From assembly GCA_963668655.2 (NCBI GenBank), contig CAXXPQ010000003.1:992001-1056000 (forward strand): a stretch of 64,000 nucleotides of DNA. Direction: 5' to 3'. Every line of letters starts with the position of its first letter. Positions within the stretch are counted from its first letter, which is position 1. This DNA is from G963668655 sp963668655. Lineage in GTDB: Bacteria; Myxococcota_A; SURF-8. A program made the position numbers and the translations under genes. Under the pieces are notes generated by a model. The model was given only the letters and a program-made list of their open reading frames with translations, did no database searches and was not told the origin of the DNA. Shown in pieces: positions 35,301 to 43,749 of this stretch.

Positions 35301-35511
35301 AGATATCTTCCAATCTCTTGCCGAATGGCGACAGCAGCACGCAACGCTCGCCATCCGTATGCAGAAACCAGGTCTCGCCGTCGAGCTTTTCGGAAACAAT
35401 GCACGTTCCCGGCGGCAAATCCGACCCGATGCGATCCGGTGCAAGTGAACGATATGCACCTGCTACATTTCGCTTGTAGGCCGAAAGCATGGCCTGAATG
35501 GCGGCGTTCAT
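32374..35511 (-). pseudogene. ATP-dependent DNA ligase fused to CDC48-type AAA+ ATPase, in-frame TGA
   Basis: N-terminal part: ATP-dependent ligase core with CIVSEKLDGETWFL (KxDG), GLLAGELYAA, GAEGIVVHASDG and TYKVKPE motifs. C-terminal part: AAA+ ATPase with ILAGPPGTGKTLLARAAAG, SKWVGETEAAL, VILFDEIDCLAVSRG, FVIATTNRPGDIDPALRRPGRFDRVI. The frame is interrupted by a TGA at 32980-32982 after ETEAAL; the same frame goes on with SIFERAKSLAPSV without any indel, and family members have arginine there (CGA to TGA fits). Without readthrough the AAA domain lacks Walker B. An in-frame repeat insertion lies at about residues 455-490. It is followed upstream by two unknown phage-like genes. Confidence 0.82.
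34052..34153. repeat. Palindromic repeat element inserted in frame in the ligase gene
   Basis: The arms GTCGAGTGTCGAAT (34063 region) and ATTCGACAGTTGTCACTCGAC (34130 region) are imperfect inverted copies, with ATTTCGAATGG and CATTCGTCATTCG between. On the coding strand this encodes NEDHRTSDNAILPSIRNSTLDIRHLK, a low-similarity insert between ligase segments. Short ATTCGA-rich palindromes of this kind are scattered in some delta-proteobacterial and related genomes. Confidence 0.6.
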
Positions 35512-36218
35512 GGCCCTGCCTCCGGCATTTTCAGTTCAAACGCAGCCAAGTGCAGCGTCAGCAAATACGTTTCGCCGCGTGTCCGACCTTCAAGAAAACC
35601 CTTCATCGGCGCGCCGTTGCGCTCCAGAATCAGCGGTCCCGTTCCCTTCGGCTCCGAGCCGACCAACGCCAGAGCATCACGTTCTTCCAGGTATCGCGCC
35701 AGCCCTAAGAGGAAGTCGTATTCCAGCGAGTTCGTGTGCCGGACTTGGTACGCACGTGTGAAGGCGTAGCGCCGGGCAGCTTCCACGCGTGGAATAAGTT
35801 TGCCCGACCAGCGCGGCGGCAAATCTGGAAGCATGTTTGCGGGAGTTTCCACCGGCTCGCGGCGGTCAATCTCGTTGCCTTCGCGGTCGACCACCACCTC
35901 GACCATGCGGGCCGAGTAAAACGGCTGGCCGTCCGCGCCGACATGCACCCGGTCACAAGGACCAGCCTCACGACCCGCCGCCTCCATGTCGATTTCCGGA
36001 TCGCCATCAATCAGAGCCCGCGCCAGGGACTCTGGATCGCCGTAGCGGGACAGCAATGCGTCATGGTCGGTTTCCATCGTACTTTTGATCAGTCGGGCGA
36101 AATGCACGGGCGCACCGGATGCGTCGGCGAAGTGGGCGCTTGGCGGCTTGCGTCGAGGAACCAATGTAACCGTGGCTTCTCGCCCACGATGATCCGCCAG
36201 TCGGATCCTACGCAACGG
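35508..36218 (-). CDS. Uncharacterised protein upstream of the ligase-AAA gene
   Basis: A 236-residue protein starting MPLRRIRLADHRGREATVTL. It contains HFARLIKSTMETDHDALLSRYGDPESLARALIDGDPEIDME and DGQPFYSARMVEVVVDREGNEID, and ends with a segment rich in beta-like residues (TYLLTLHLAAFELKMPEAGP). It overlaps the ligase-AAA start by 4 bp and the upstream ORF by 11 bp, so the three are an operon. I do not recognise the family; linkage suggests a role with the ligase/AAA protein in a tail-like or phage-derived system. Confidence 0.65.
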   Translation of the reverse strand, partial: PLRRIRLADHRGREATVTLVPRRKPPSAHFADASGAPVHFARLIKSTMETDHDALLSRYGDPESLARALIDGDPEIDMEAAGREAGPCDRVHVGADGQPFYSARMVEVVVDREGNEIDRREPVETPANMLPDLPPRWSGKLIPRVEAARRYAFTRAYQVRHTNSLEYDFLLGLARYLEERDALALVGSEPKGTGPLILERNGAPMKGFLEGRTRGETYLLTLHLAAFELKMPEAGP

Positions 36219-36756
36219 CATGGTCGGCCTCCCAATCGAGTTCGAAACCAAACTCGTCACCATCCGTTGCGGCCTCCTCCCACGCGTCGTCCGTTTCCGC
36301 GATAGTTTGTGTTAGTCCCACGTAATCGAAATCACAGAGCTCGGCGTGCACCAGAAAGATACCGTGCTCGTTGGCCAGGAGAAAGGCGGGATTCTCCATG
36401 TGGCCCAGGCGTGGTCGATACGGAATCCGAAAGATGGCTCCTGCGCGCAGCTTGCTTTCCAACACGGGATCGAGCGCCTCAGCCTCCAGCACGTACACCT
36501 TCGTCACGACGTGATCGAAAACATCCTCCGACGTCACGACCTCTTCGGCAGCCTGAGAGCGGCCCGTCGTGGCGGCCAGCAACTCCGGAATGATGACGAT
36601 AAGCGTCTCGCGGGCGGCGTCCAAATGCTCACCCCATATCTCAGCGAAACGCGCCACCAGGGATCCGGCCCGGACCTTCGTCTTGAGAAAGGTCGGCAGC
36701 AGCCACCATAAATAGTCGGCCAGTTTTACGATGCTGTCGGCGGGACGATCACTCAT
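36208..36756 (-). CDS. Chimeric ORF: tail protein N terminus joined to unrelated C terminus
   Basis: Residues 1-62 (MSDRPADSIVKLADYLWWLL.. to LLAAT) are the same as the start of the tail protein at 42806. After that the sequence changes abruptly to GRSQAAEEVVTSEDVFDHVVTKVYVLEAEALDPVLESKLRAGAIFRIPYRPRLG, which fits as the C-terminal part of a gene belonging to the ligase operon. The joint is near 36570. It marks the end of the duplicated, inverted baseplate segment. The product is 182 residues and may be non-functional or may express only the downstream part. Confidence 0.6.
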   Translation of the reverse strand: MSDRPADSIVKLADYLWWLLPTFLKTKVRAGSLVARFAEIWGEHLDAARETLIVIIPELLAATTGRSQAAEEVVTSEDVFDHVVTKVYVLEAEALDPVLESKLRAGAIFRIPYRPRLGHMENPAFLLANEHGIFLVHAELCDFDYVGLTQTIAETDDAWEEAATDGDEFGFELDWEADHAVA

Positions 36757-37647
36757 GGCTGGCCGCCTCCATGATGATGGTTACCGCGCCCATTCCGGGA
36801 AACTCGTTCGGGGCGATCTCCACGTTGCCCGTAGGTTGTTCGACGGCGACCGAGTACACACCCGGTACGGCCATGACCAGTCCGATCAGTTGCGAGACGA
36901 TCACATCCTTGCCGACACCCAATGCTGTGATGCCGAGCGTCACGTCCTGAATGTCGCCGAAGAAGATGGACAGTCGGCGGCGAATTTCCTGTTCCAACGC
37001 CACCGTATCAAAGCCGGAGCGCGGTGTGATGTGGAACGAAATGGGGATGCTTACGATGACCGGAGCACGCACCAGCGCATCTGCGGTAATGGGCCGGTTG
37101 GCGTCCACCACAAGCTGCACCGCGTCGATCAGCGTCGGATCGGGCGATCCGGCCTCGCCCATGATGTAAATATCCACGGTTCCCTCGCCTCGCGGCAGGG
37201 TGTCGTCCACGAATGCCGATTTCACACCGGGGACCGACAGCGCCCAGGACACGTAGGCCGCCGCCGTACCGCCCTGGGACAACTCCTCCCATGCCAGGAA
37301 GCAGCGCTGGCGCAGCTCGGCGTCGGATTCTTCATCCACGCCGACGGTCGTGATCCAGTCGGTTCCGTTGGTGACGGTGGAGATGCCCGTGATGTAGGTT
37401 TTCATCTTTGTGATGGAGGCCGGGCCGACATTGAAACTGGAACCCGCGCTTTCCGCTATCACCGGAACCTGGACAGAAATCTGACCACTTTCGAGAATGG
37501 CGTCCTCGGTCGTGAAGAATCGATACTCCCGGCCCGACTGATCCTTGGGCGTGGTCACGATGGAGCCTGCCGGAATGGGGATGTTGGTGTTTTTCGCAAC
37601 CGGTCGTGCGTAGACAACCCTGCCCTCGGTTTTAGAGTCAGTATTAC

Positions 37648-38271
37648 TCATTTTGCGCCACCGCAGATGGAGCGGCAAAGCGCCGGGTTTTGCATGAAGG
37701 AGCGCAGCGCTTCCATCAGGTGATCCGTCAATTCGGCATGATTCCTTGCAATGAACTGACTGAAGAACCGGTTTTTCATCACCAGCCAGATACGCTCGAT
37801 AGGATTGAAGTCCGGCGAGTACGGAGGCAGATACAGTGGCTCGATCCGGCCCCAGTGCAAGGCTTTCGTCTTATGCCAGCTTGCGTTGTCCATAATCATC
37901 ACCACCCGCCCCGAGCCGATCTCCTTCTGCATGTGATCCAAGAAAATCTGAAAACTCTCCGTGTTCACAACCGGCAGAATCAGGCTAAAGAAAGCCCCGT
38001 TTTCAGGACAAACAGCCCCCACGATGTTGTCCTTGATGTGCTTGCCCGTGTACGGCATTGTCGGCTTGGAGCCGCGTTTGGCCAGAATGCGCCGCGGCTT
38101 GGGATCGCCCATCACCCCGCTTTCGTCCTGATACCAGATCTCGATCTCCGGATCGGATTCGAGCGCGGACAAAAGCTCCTGGAAACGCGCGCGCATCGCC
38201 TGGTCTTGTTTGTCCGGCCACGGACGCGGGCGCAGGTAGCGATAGCCCATCTGCCGCAGCACGTAGCACAC
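37648..38271 (-). CDS. IS630-family transposase, DDE part
   Basis: A 207-residue DDE_3 domain: EIWYQDESGVMGDPKPRRIL (first aspartate), GRVVMIMDNASWHKTKAL (second, with the family's DNAxxH) and LPPYSPDFNPIERIWLVMKN (glutamate). The frame enters from the upstream ORF by slippage on AAAAAAAA near 38305. The listed start is simply the first ATG in frame. Confidence 0.88.
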   Translation of the reverse strand: MCYVLRQMGYRYLRPRPWPDKQDQAMRARFQELLSALESDPEIEIWYQDESGVMGDPKPRRILAKRGSKPTMPYTGKHIKDNIVGAVCPENGAFFSLILPVVNTESFQIFLDHMQKEIGSGRVVMIMDNASWHKTKALHWGRIEPLYLPPYSPDFNPIERIWLVMKNRFFSQFIARNHAELTDHLMEALRSFMQNPALCRSICGGAK

Positions 38272-38288
38272 GTGCGAGTAGCTGATCT

Positions 38289-38669
38289 CTAATCGGTGTT
38301 TTTTTTAAGGTGGCCGCGAATGGCGATGGCCGTGATCTTACGCCCGTTGATGGTTTCGCGGATGTCGAAGATGTCTTCGATTTCCGCCCGCATCTCGGGC
38401 GTCACTTTCGAGGCGCGACCACGGTGTCGGCTTTTCAATCCCTCCCTTCCAAATTCATCCCAGCGCCGGCGCCAGCGCGTGATGGCCGACTCGGAAACCC
38501 CGATGATTTCTGCCACATCCTTGCGTGTGCGTCCCTTCATCAACAGGCGGATGGCGTTGAGGCGCTCCTTCAACTTCCCGTCGCGCTCCTTGCGGTACTG
38601 CGCTTCGACTTCCTCAAGCCCGCCTTTCGTCGTGTCTGGTCGCTTCAGGTTAGGCATGCCCACAAGCAT
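38289..38669 (-). CDS. IS630-family transposase, helix-turn-helix part
   Basis: A 126-residue HTH protein: LLMKGRTRKDVAEIIGVSESAITRWRRRWDEFGREGLKSRHRGRASKVTPE. It binds the element ends. It ends HLKKNTD at a run of eight A's where a frameshift would add the DDE part. MPNLKRPD at 38657 is an alternative start. Confidence 0.87.
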   Translation of the reverse strand: MLVGMPNLKRPDTTKGGLEEVEAQYRKERDGKLKERLNAIRLLMKGRTRKDVAEIIGVSESAITRWRRRWDEFGREGLKSRHRGRASKVTPEMRAEIEDIFDIRETINGRKITAIAIRGHLKKNTD

Positions 38670-38978
38670 ACCTTATTTTGAATGGAATTAATACCCCCCG
38701 TAGCGCATTTCTATTAATAGTGGCTATAATGGCTGGTTTGCGCTCCAGTCCGTACTCGCGCGCCTTGCGGTCCAGCCAGATGCCGGTGGCCGTATCGAGA
38801 AAACCCTGCTTCAGCATCTCGGCTCCGAAGGCGTAGAGTTCGCCGACGACCTCGGCCACGACTTCGGTCAGGGTACGAACCACGGAGCCGATGTTGAAGT
38901 TGGTGAGGCCCGTCCACTGACCGATGGCGGTCAGCATGGAGGAGACGAGTTCGGTATAAGTCTTGATCTGCGGGGCCA

Positions 38979-39100
38979 TCAGAGATCTCCAGAGTCGGCA
39001 TTCGCCGACCATGTGATGTTTAAGCAGCCAACGAAATCGTCCTCTCTTGCGCCTCCCTGAAACTCATCACCACTGACAAGCGTCAGGAGCACACGGTCGG
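38979..39100 (-). pseudogene. gp25-like C-terminal fragment
   Basis: The frame GDEFQGGAREDDFVGCLNITWSANADSGDL ends in a TGA overlapping the J copy A start, as the gp25-like gene does before J copy B (RLNITWQANAGQGDI). Only the last 30-40 codons remain before the joint with the forward-reading spike gene at about 39040-39100. Confidence 0.55.
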
Positions 39101-39912
39101 CAATGAAATAAAGCGGGTGCAGGGCAAGCGCCAATCCCAAGTGGATGGAGCAGAGAATGTGTCCTGCGATGCCTGGAACCTTCAGGTCAGCCGCGACGCC
39201 TTCATTCAGTGCGGCGCGTTGACGGAACACACGAAGGGCGATCTGTCGCAGAAGATCGGCGGCTCCTTCAAGCAAAAGGTGGCCGGATCCGTCTCGCAGC
39301 AGGTCGCTGGCGGTATGTCGGTCGCAACGACCTTCAACAAACGCGAAGTGGTGGGCGGCGGCTACGAGATTCTGGTGGCGGCCACGCCGGGTATTGCGCC
39401 CACGTCTCCCCAGGCGGCCTTTCAGGTGCTGGTCAATGCCCCCGGCTTCCTGGCGCTCGACGCCATGGGTGGTCAGATCAATATCGGAGCCAACATCCCC
39501 ACGCCGCCCGCCATGATCAATCTGGGATCGGTCGCCTCCGGCCCGGTGCAACTGGGCGGCCTTTCAGGTGCTGGTCAATGCTCCCGGTTTTCTGTCGCTG
39601 GACGCCATGGGCGGCCAGATCAACATCGGATCCAATATCCCGACGCCGCCCGCCATGATCAATCTGGGATCGGTCGCCTCCGGCCCGGTGCAACTGGGCG
39701 GCCTTTCGGCGGTGGGGCAACCGGCGGCCTGCGGCATACCCTTGCAAATCATCTTAAACACGATCCTGACCGTGCTCAAAGCCGTGCCCTTGGGCATGGG
39801 CAACCTCGGTGCGCCCATTGCTCCCTATCCGGCGGTTGCGGCGGCGCTGGCGGCGGCGGACTCCGCCATGGCGCAGCTCTTGAGCACGAAGGTCTTTATT
39901 TCACAGGTGTGA
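39063..39912 (+). pseudogene. Baseplate spike/gpV-like gene, 5'-truncated and frameshifted
   Basis: The + frame reads LITTDKRQEHTVGNEIKRVQ.., then KIGGSFKQKVAGSVSQQVAGG with alternating hydrophobic and glycine residues, like the triple-stranded beta-helix of gpV/VgrG-type spikes, and later PTPPAMINLGSVASGPVQLGG. A 142-bp tandem duplication (39415-39698) shifts the frame; the natural C terminus (LSAVGQPAACGIPLQIILNT..KVFISQV) lies in another frame, ending 39912. The 5' end is lost at the joint with the inverted copy A segment. Confidence 0.6.
39415..39698 (+). repeat. 142-bp tandem duplication
   Basis: CGGCCTTTCAGGTGCTGGTC recurs at 39557, 142 bp downstream; a third start of the unit is at 39699. 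The two units are about 90-95% alike. The length is not a multiple of three, so the duplication breaks the spike-like gene. Confidence 0.8.
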
Positions 39913-39914
39913 CG

Positions 39915-40151
39915 ATGGCGCTGATAGACGGACAGACACAGACGAAACAGGCGATTGTCGATGCGGTGGCGGCAAAGCTGGAGGAGCTGAACGCGTCCCT
40001 GATCGACACGCTTCCGGATGAGGCATCCAAGCAGAAATTGCGTGACGGCTACCGCAACATCGGAACGGCCATCGCCGAGGTGTTGGGGCCAATTTGCATC
40101 CACATTTCGACTAACGCCGAGGTGGACGAGGTCCCGGATTTGATCACATGA
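39915..40151 (+). CDS. Small tail-associated protein (78 aa)
   Basis: MALIDGQTQTKQAIVDAVAAKLEELNASLIDTLPDEASKQKLRDGYRNIGTAIAEVLGPI..: a mostly helical, acidic 78-residue protein. It starts 2 bp after the stop of the spike-like gene and overlaps the next gene (ATGA at 40148). No family recognised; the position within the baseplate operon suggests an assembly or structural role. Confidence 0.7.
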   Translation: MALIDGQTQTKQAIVDAVAAKLEELNASLIDTLPDEASKQKLRDGYRNIGTAIAEVLGPICIHISTNAEVDEVPDLIT

Positions 40152-40327
40152 CGGCTCAATGGAAAAAACCGATCGGCATTGGCCTGGCTGAAAAACTGAA
40201 AGAGGTCACGGAGAAATTGAACGAGGTATTGCCACAGATCGTCGAGGCGCAGGCCAAGGCTGTCGAAGGCATGGCCAAGACCGCTATCGCGATCAATCAG
40301 AAGCCGAAGGAGGAGCCTGATGCCTGA
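40148..40327 (+). CDS. Small tail-associated protein (59 aa)
   Basis: MTAQWKKPIGIGLAEKLKEV.. followed by TEKLNEVLPQIVEAQAKAVEG and a Lys/Glu-rich end. It starts at the ATGA overlap with the preceding stop, and its own end overlaps the start of the next gene at 40320. Amphipathic helix throughout, possibly a coiled coil. Supported by tight packing rather than by homology. Confidence 0.62.
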   Translation: MTAQWKKPIGIGLAEKLKEVTEKLNEVLPQIVEAQAKAVEGMAKTAIAINQKPKEEPDA

Positions 40328-41246
40328 GTGGCGCCCCTTCAACCTGGCCATGATACCGGGCGTGCCGCCCGCCCTCAATGCGGTGAACGAAGCCGCCGGG
40401 ACGCTCTCCGGCCTGCTGGATACCCTGGCAGGTTTGTTGGAAACGCTCGCCCAACTCGTATCCTTCATGGCCGACGCCATGCATGCCGCCATACAAGCGC
40501 TCATCGCCATCATTCAGGAACTCATCAACCAGATCTATAACCTCTTGCAGACCGGCATCTACTTTTACCTGGACAAGGGACCGTTCTTCACCGGAGGCAG
40601 CCCGGACGGTCTGCACGGATTCCTCTCGCGCTGGAAGGCCAGCTTCGAGGATATCGGCGACAGCAACCGTCCGCAGTTTGAAGAAAACGCGCAGATGTCG
40701 GCCATGCTCTTCGTGGTGGGAGCCAACGACCTGCCGGATCTCTATCGCCTGCTGCGCCTTTTGGCCATGCTCTTCGGCAAGCCGGATCTGGATTGGGAGG
40801 AGGACGAGTATGGCTTCGATATCCCGACTCGCATCGAAAACAGCATGGGCACACCGCCCGATTGGGAATCCGTGCGATTGGGAGAGGTCTGCCCGCCCTT
40901 CGCCCGGCTGGCCGAGATCCTGATGCAGGCCATGGGCATGCTGAATGTCACCGACGACTACGCCAATATGCTGGACGCCCTGGCCGAGATCATCTCCGAG
41001 AAGGCCGCGCTTCTGGCCGCCATCGCCGACGAAATCCAGTCCCTGGTGGACGCCATCACGGCGCTGATCGAGTCGGCGGGCTTGTACGTCCTGCAGATCG
41101 ATGGAAGCGGTGTCGACGATCTCATTGCGCAGGCTGAAACAGCAACGGATGTCCCTCCCTGGAATTATGAATCATGGGTTGCCGGAACCTGCCTGCTGGC
41201 CGCCACAGCGGATTTCGGGCCGGTCGTGGAACTGTTGGGAGGTTGA
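40320..41246 (+). CDS. Tail/baseplate-associated protein with long hydrophobic helix region
   Basis: A 308-residue protein. Residues about 20-90 (LSGLLDTLAGLLETLAQLVSFMADAMHAAIQALIAIIQELINQIYNLLQ) form a long hydrophobic helical stretch; then YFYLDKGPFFTGGSPDGLHGFLSRWKASFEDIGD and LPDLYRLLRLLAMLFGKPDLDWEEDEYGFDIP. Late helices again are hydrophobic. I do not recognise a named family; it lies between small tail genes and the gp25-like gene in an overlapping operon and is probably a virion-type structural protein. Confidence 0.7.
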   Translation: MPEWRPFNLAMIPGVPPALNAVNEAAGTLSGLLDTLAGLLETLAQLVSFMADAMHAAIQALIAIIQELINQIYNLLQTGIYFYLDKGPFFTGGSPDGLHGFLSRWKASFEDIGDSNRPQFEENAQMSAMLFVVGANDLPDLYRLLRLLAMLFGKPDLDWEEDEYGFDIPTRIENSMGTPPDWESVRLGEVCPPFARLAEILMQAMGMLNVTDDYANMLDALAEIISEKAALLAAIADEIQSLVDAITALIESAGLYVLQIDGSGVDDLIAQAETATDVPPWNYESWVAGTCLLAATADFGPVVELLGG

Positions 41247-41677
41247 TGATGACGCGATTTGAAAATCTCGGTATCGATCTTCTGCTGGATGATGACGGCG
41301 ATCTCCAGGTCGGAGCGACCGGCGATCTGGCCATTACGCCCGATGGACGGACGACGCTGCTTCAGGATGTCCATCATCTGCTGGACACGCTGCCGGGCGA
41401 TCTTTTCGGTCATCCGGATTACGGGGCGGGCGTGCCGCGACTATTCGGCGAGGAAGACCGGCCCGACTTCGAGCAGCTGGTCGCCCGTGCCATCGCGGAC
41501 GTCTTAACCTACGATCCGTCCGTTGCTCCGCGCATCGAACCGGATTCCGTACAGGTGACGGCGGATCGCAGTGGGCGGGAAGCCAGTTTCCGGGTGTCCT
41601 TCGTCCCGCTCGGTGAAGACTTTACCAACCGTTTGAACATTACCTGGCAGGCCAATGCCGGGCAGGGAGATATCTGA
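41246..41677 (+). CDS. Baseplate wedge protein, gp25/GPW-like
   Basis: A 143-residue protein: NLGIDLLLDDDGDLQVGATGDLAIT, GRTTLLQDVHHLLDTLPGDLFGHPDYGAGVPRLFGEE, VARAIADVLTYDPSVAPRIEPDSVQV. This is the lysozyme-like GPW/gp25 fold (DUF2634/gp25 style) of contractile tails. GGAGG lies just upstream; starts at 41246 and 41249 are both possible. Its stop overlaps the J gene start. Confidence 0.82.
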   Translation: MMTRFENLGIDLLLDDDGDLQVGATGDLAITPDGRTTLLQDVHHLLDTLPGDLFGHPDYGAGVPRLFGEEDRPDFEQLVARAIADVLTYDPSVAPRIEPDSVQVTADRSGREASFRVSFVPLGEDFTNRLNITWQANAGQGDI

Positions 41678-42813
41678 TGGCCCCGCAGATCAAGACCTAT
41701 ACTGAACTCGTCTCCTCCATGCTGACCGCCATCGGCCAGCGGACGGGACTCACCAACTTTAACATCGGCTCCGTGGTCCGTACCCTGACCGAAGTGGTAG
41801 CCGAGGTCGTCGGCGAACTCTACGCCTTCGGAGCCGAGATGCTGAAGCAGGGTTTTCTCGACACGGCCACCGGCATCTGGCTGGATCGCAAGGCGCGTGA
41901 GTACGGACTGGAACGCAAACCGGCCATCAAGACCGAGGGTCGGGTTGTCTATGCACGACCAGTTGCGAAAAACACCAACATCCCCATCCCGACCGGTTCC
42001 ATCGTCACGACGCCCAAGGATCAATCCGGCAGGGAGTACCGGTTCTTCACAACCGAGGACGCCATTCTCGAAAGTGGTCAGATTTCCGTCCAGGTACCGG
42101 TGATAGCGGAAAGCGCCGGTTCCAGTTTCAACGTCGGCCCGGCCTCCATCACGAAGATGAAGACCTACATCACGGGTATTTCCACCGTAACCAACGATAC
42201 GGACTGGATCACGACCGTGGGTGTGGATGAAGAGTCCGACTCCGAACTGCGCCAGCGTTGTTTTCTGGCCTGGGAGGAACTATCTCAGGGCGGCACGGCG
42301 GCGGCGTATGTGTCCTGGGCGCTGTCTGTTCCCGGTGTGAAATCGGCCTTTGTGGACGATACCCTGCCGCGTGGAGAAGGAACGGTGGATATTTACATCA
42401 TGGGCGAGGCCGGATCGCCCGATCCGACGCTGATCGACGCGGTGCAGCTTGTGGTGGACGCCAACCGGCCCATTACCGCAGATGCGCTGGTGCGTGCTCC
42501 GGTCATCGTAAGCATCCCCATTTCGTTCCACATCACACCGCGCTCCGGCTTTGATACGGTGGCGTTGGAACAGGAAATTCGCCGCCGACTGTCCATCTTC
42601 TTCGGCGACATTCAGGACGTGACGCTCGGCATCACAGCATTGGGTGTCGGCAAGGATGTGATCGTCTCGCAACTGATCGGACTGGTCATGGCCGTACCGG
42701 GTGTGTACTCGGTCGCCGTCGAACAACCTACGGGCAACGTGGAGATCGCCCCGAACGAGTTTCCCGGAATGGGCGCGGTAACCATCATCATGGAGGCGGC
42801 CAGCCATGAGTGA
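41677..42813 (+). CDS. Baseplate J-like protein, intact copy B
   Basis: A 378-residue baseplate J homologue. TGIWLDRKAREYGLERKPAI precedes VVYARPVAKNTNIPIPTGSIVTTP (typical J motif: polar loop then IPxGTxF-like), then TTVGVDEESDSELRQRCFLAWEELSQGGTAAAYVSWALSVPGV, conserved in J proteins. It overlaps gp25 upstream and the tail protein downstream. The diverged inverted copy A (36749-38979) is broken by IS630. Confidence 0.9.
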   Translation: MAPQIKTYTELVSSMLTAIGQRTGLTNFNIGSVVRTLTEVVAEVVGELYAFGAEMLKQGFLDTATGIWLDRKAREYGLERKPAIKTEGRVVYARPVAKNTNIPIPTGSIVTTPKDQSGREYRFFTTEDAILESGQISVQVPVIAESAGSSFNVGPASITKMKTYITGISTVTNDTDWITTVGVDEESDSELRQRCFLAWEELSQGGTAAAYVSWALSVPGVKSAFVDDTLPRGEGTVDIYIMGEAGSPDPTLIDAVQLVVDANRPITADALVRAPVIVSIPISFHITPRSGFDTVALEQEIRRRLSIFFGDIQDVTLGITALGVGKDVIVSQLIGLVMAVPGVYSVAVEQPTGNVEIAPNEFPGMGAVTIIMEAASHE

Positions 42814-43390
42814 TCGTCCCGCCGACAGCATCGTAAAACTGGCCGACTATTTATGGTGGCTGCTGCCGACCTTTCTCAAGACGAAGGTCCGGGCCGGATC
42901 CCTGGTGGCGCGTTTCGCTGAGATATGGGGTGAGCATTTGGACGCCGCCCGCGAGACGCTTATCGTCATCATTCCGGAGTTGCTGGCCGCCACGGCCTCC
43001 GGCGAGTACCTCGACCTTCTGGCCCGCCAGCGCCAGGTCTTTCGTGGTGTGGGCGAGTCGGACGAGTCCCTGCGGGCTCGCGTATTGGCCGCCCATACCA
43101 TCAAACGCAAGGGCGGTACCATTCCCGGCATGACCGAAGGGCTGGCCCGGCTCGGCTACAGCGTCGAGGTGCTGGAGCCATACAAAGGAACGTCCACCTG
43201 GTTGCGCTTTCTGGTTCGCATCCTTACCTGGGACGGCGTCGTCGCCGACCAGCGAGTCTTCTACAACACCATCACGCAATTGAAACCGGCGCACACGCTG
43301 CCGCTCGTCGACACCACTATCGTCATGGGCACCTGGGACGATGGCGGCGACCTCGATGAGGGGCAGTACGACGACTGGATCTTCGAATAG
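42806..43390 (+). CDS. Phage tail protein I-like
   Basis: A 194-residue protein following J: MSDRPADSIVKLADYLWWLLPTF..EYLDLLARQRQVFRGVGESDESLRARVLAAHTIKRKGGTIPGMTEGLARLGYSVEVLEPY. The block DESLRxRVLAAxxxKRxGGTxxGM is common in tail protein I/gpI and related baseplate proteins. It overlaps J by 8 bp. The first 62 residues recur in the chimeric ORF at 36208-36756. Confidence 0.82.
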   Translation: MSDRPADSIVKLADYLWWLLPTFLKTKVRAGSLVARFAEIWGEHLDAARETLIVIIPELLAATASGEYLDLLARQRQVFRGVGESDESLRARVLAAHTIKRKGGTIPGMTEGLARLGYSVEVLEPYKGTSTWLRFLVRILTWDGVVADQRVFYNTITQLKPAHTLPLVDTTIVMGTWDDGGDLDEGQYDDWIFE

Positions 43391-43400
43391 GAGCTGCATC

Positions 43401-43685
43401 ATGACCCAATCCCGCATTCACGATTACCGCTCGCCACGCTCGTCGGCGGATTTGAACCGCAAGCTGGTCGGCATCCTGCCGCCGGGTGTCTACGCCGAAT
43501 TCACTGTCCATGCCGATGGCAGCATCGATCCGGGTGTGATGTTAACCCCGGAGGGGGTGCGCATCGAAGAAGACGGGCCCATTTCGGTATCGGTTCCGCC
43601 GGGCGACAGCACGCATCCACGTTTGGACCTGGTGGTTTGCATCCACGAATATCTGCCCACCGTTCCGAATGTCGCGGCCCGTTTA
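43401..43685 (+). pseudogene. Tail-associated gene cut by IS5 copy 2
   Basis: MTQSRIHDYRSPRSSADLNRKLVGILPPGVYAEF..VHADGSIDPGVMLTPEGVRIEEDGPISVSVPPGDSTHPRLDLVVCIHEYL: beta-rich, fitting the start of a tail fibre or side-plate protein. A ribosome site (GGAGC) lies before the ATG. After about 95 codons it runs into the IS5-family element; the rest is not found after the two IS elements. Confidence 0.7.
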
Positions 43686-43749
43686 GAACCTATCCCAGTA
43701 GTGAAAAATATGCTATACTCCCATCAGTATAATATATTCATAGGAGTAT

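Larger units (their letters stand above)
37633..38726 (-). mobile_element. IS630-family element, copy A
   Basis: About 1.09 kb, with ends TAGCCACTATTAATAG and TAGAGTCAGTATTACTC as imperfect inverted repeats, inserted at a TA in the baseplate J gene (ATTA/TAAAACC) with TA duplication. Two ORFs are linked by an A8 run. Copy B, in opposite orientation, is at 44591-45684. Confidence 0.87.
36749..38979 (-). pseudogene. Baseplate J-like gene, copy A, split by IS630
   Basis: Two pieces encode one baseplate J-like protein: MAPQIKTYTELVSSMLTAIGQW..ERKPAI (38979 to about 38727) and KTEGRVVYARPVAKNTNIPIPAGS..AASHE (about 37632 to 36749). An IS630-family element lies between them in a TA target. The rebuilt protein matches the intact copy at 41677-42813 almost throughout, with many silent differences, so the two are diverged paralogues rather than a fresh duplication. 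J proteins form the wedge ring of contractile-tail baseplates. Confidence 0.85.

Noticed and set aside
39117..40151. 344-codon ORF running through the spike-like gene
   Set aside because: Its middle is an out-of-frame reading caused by the 142-bp duplication; the real C terminus and the 78-codon gene are separate.
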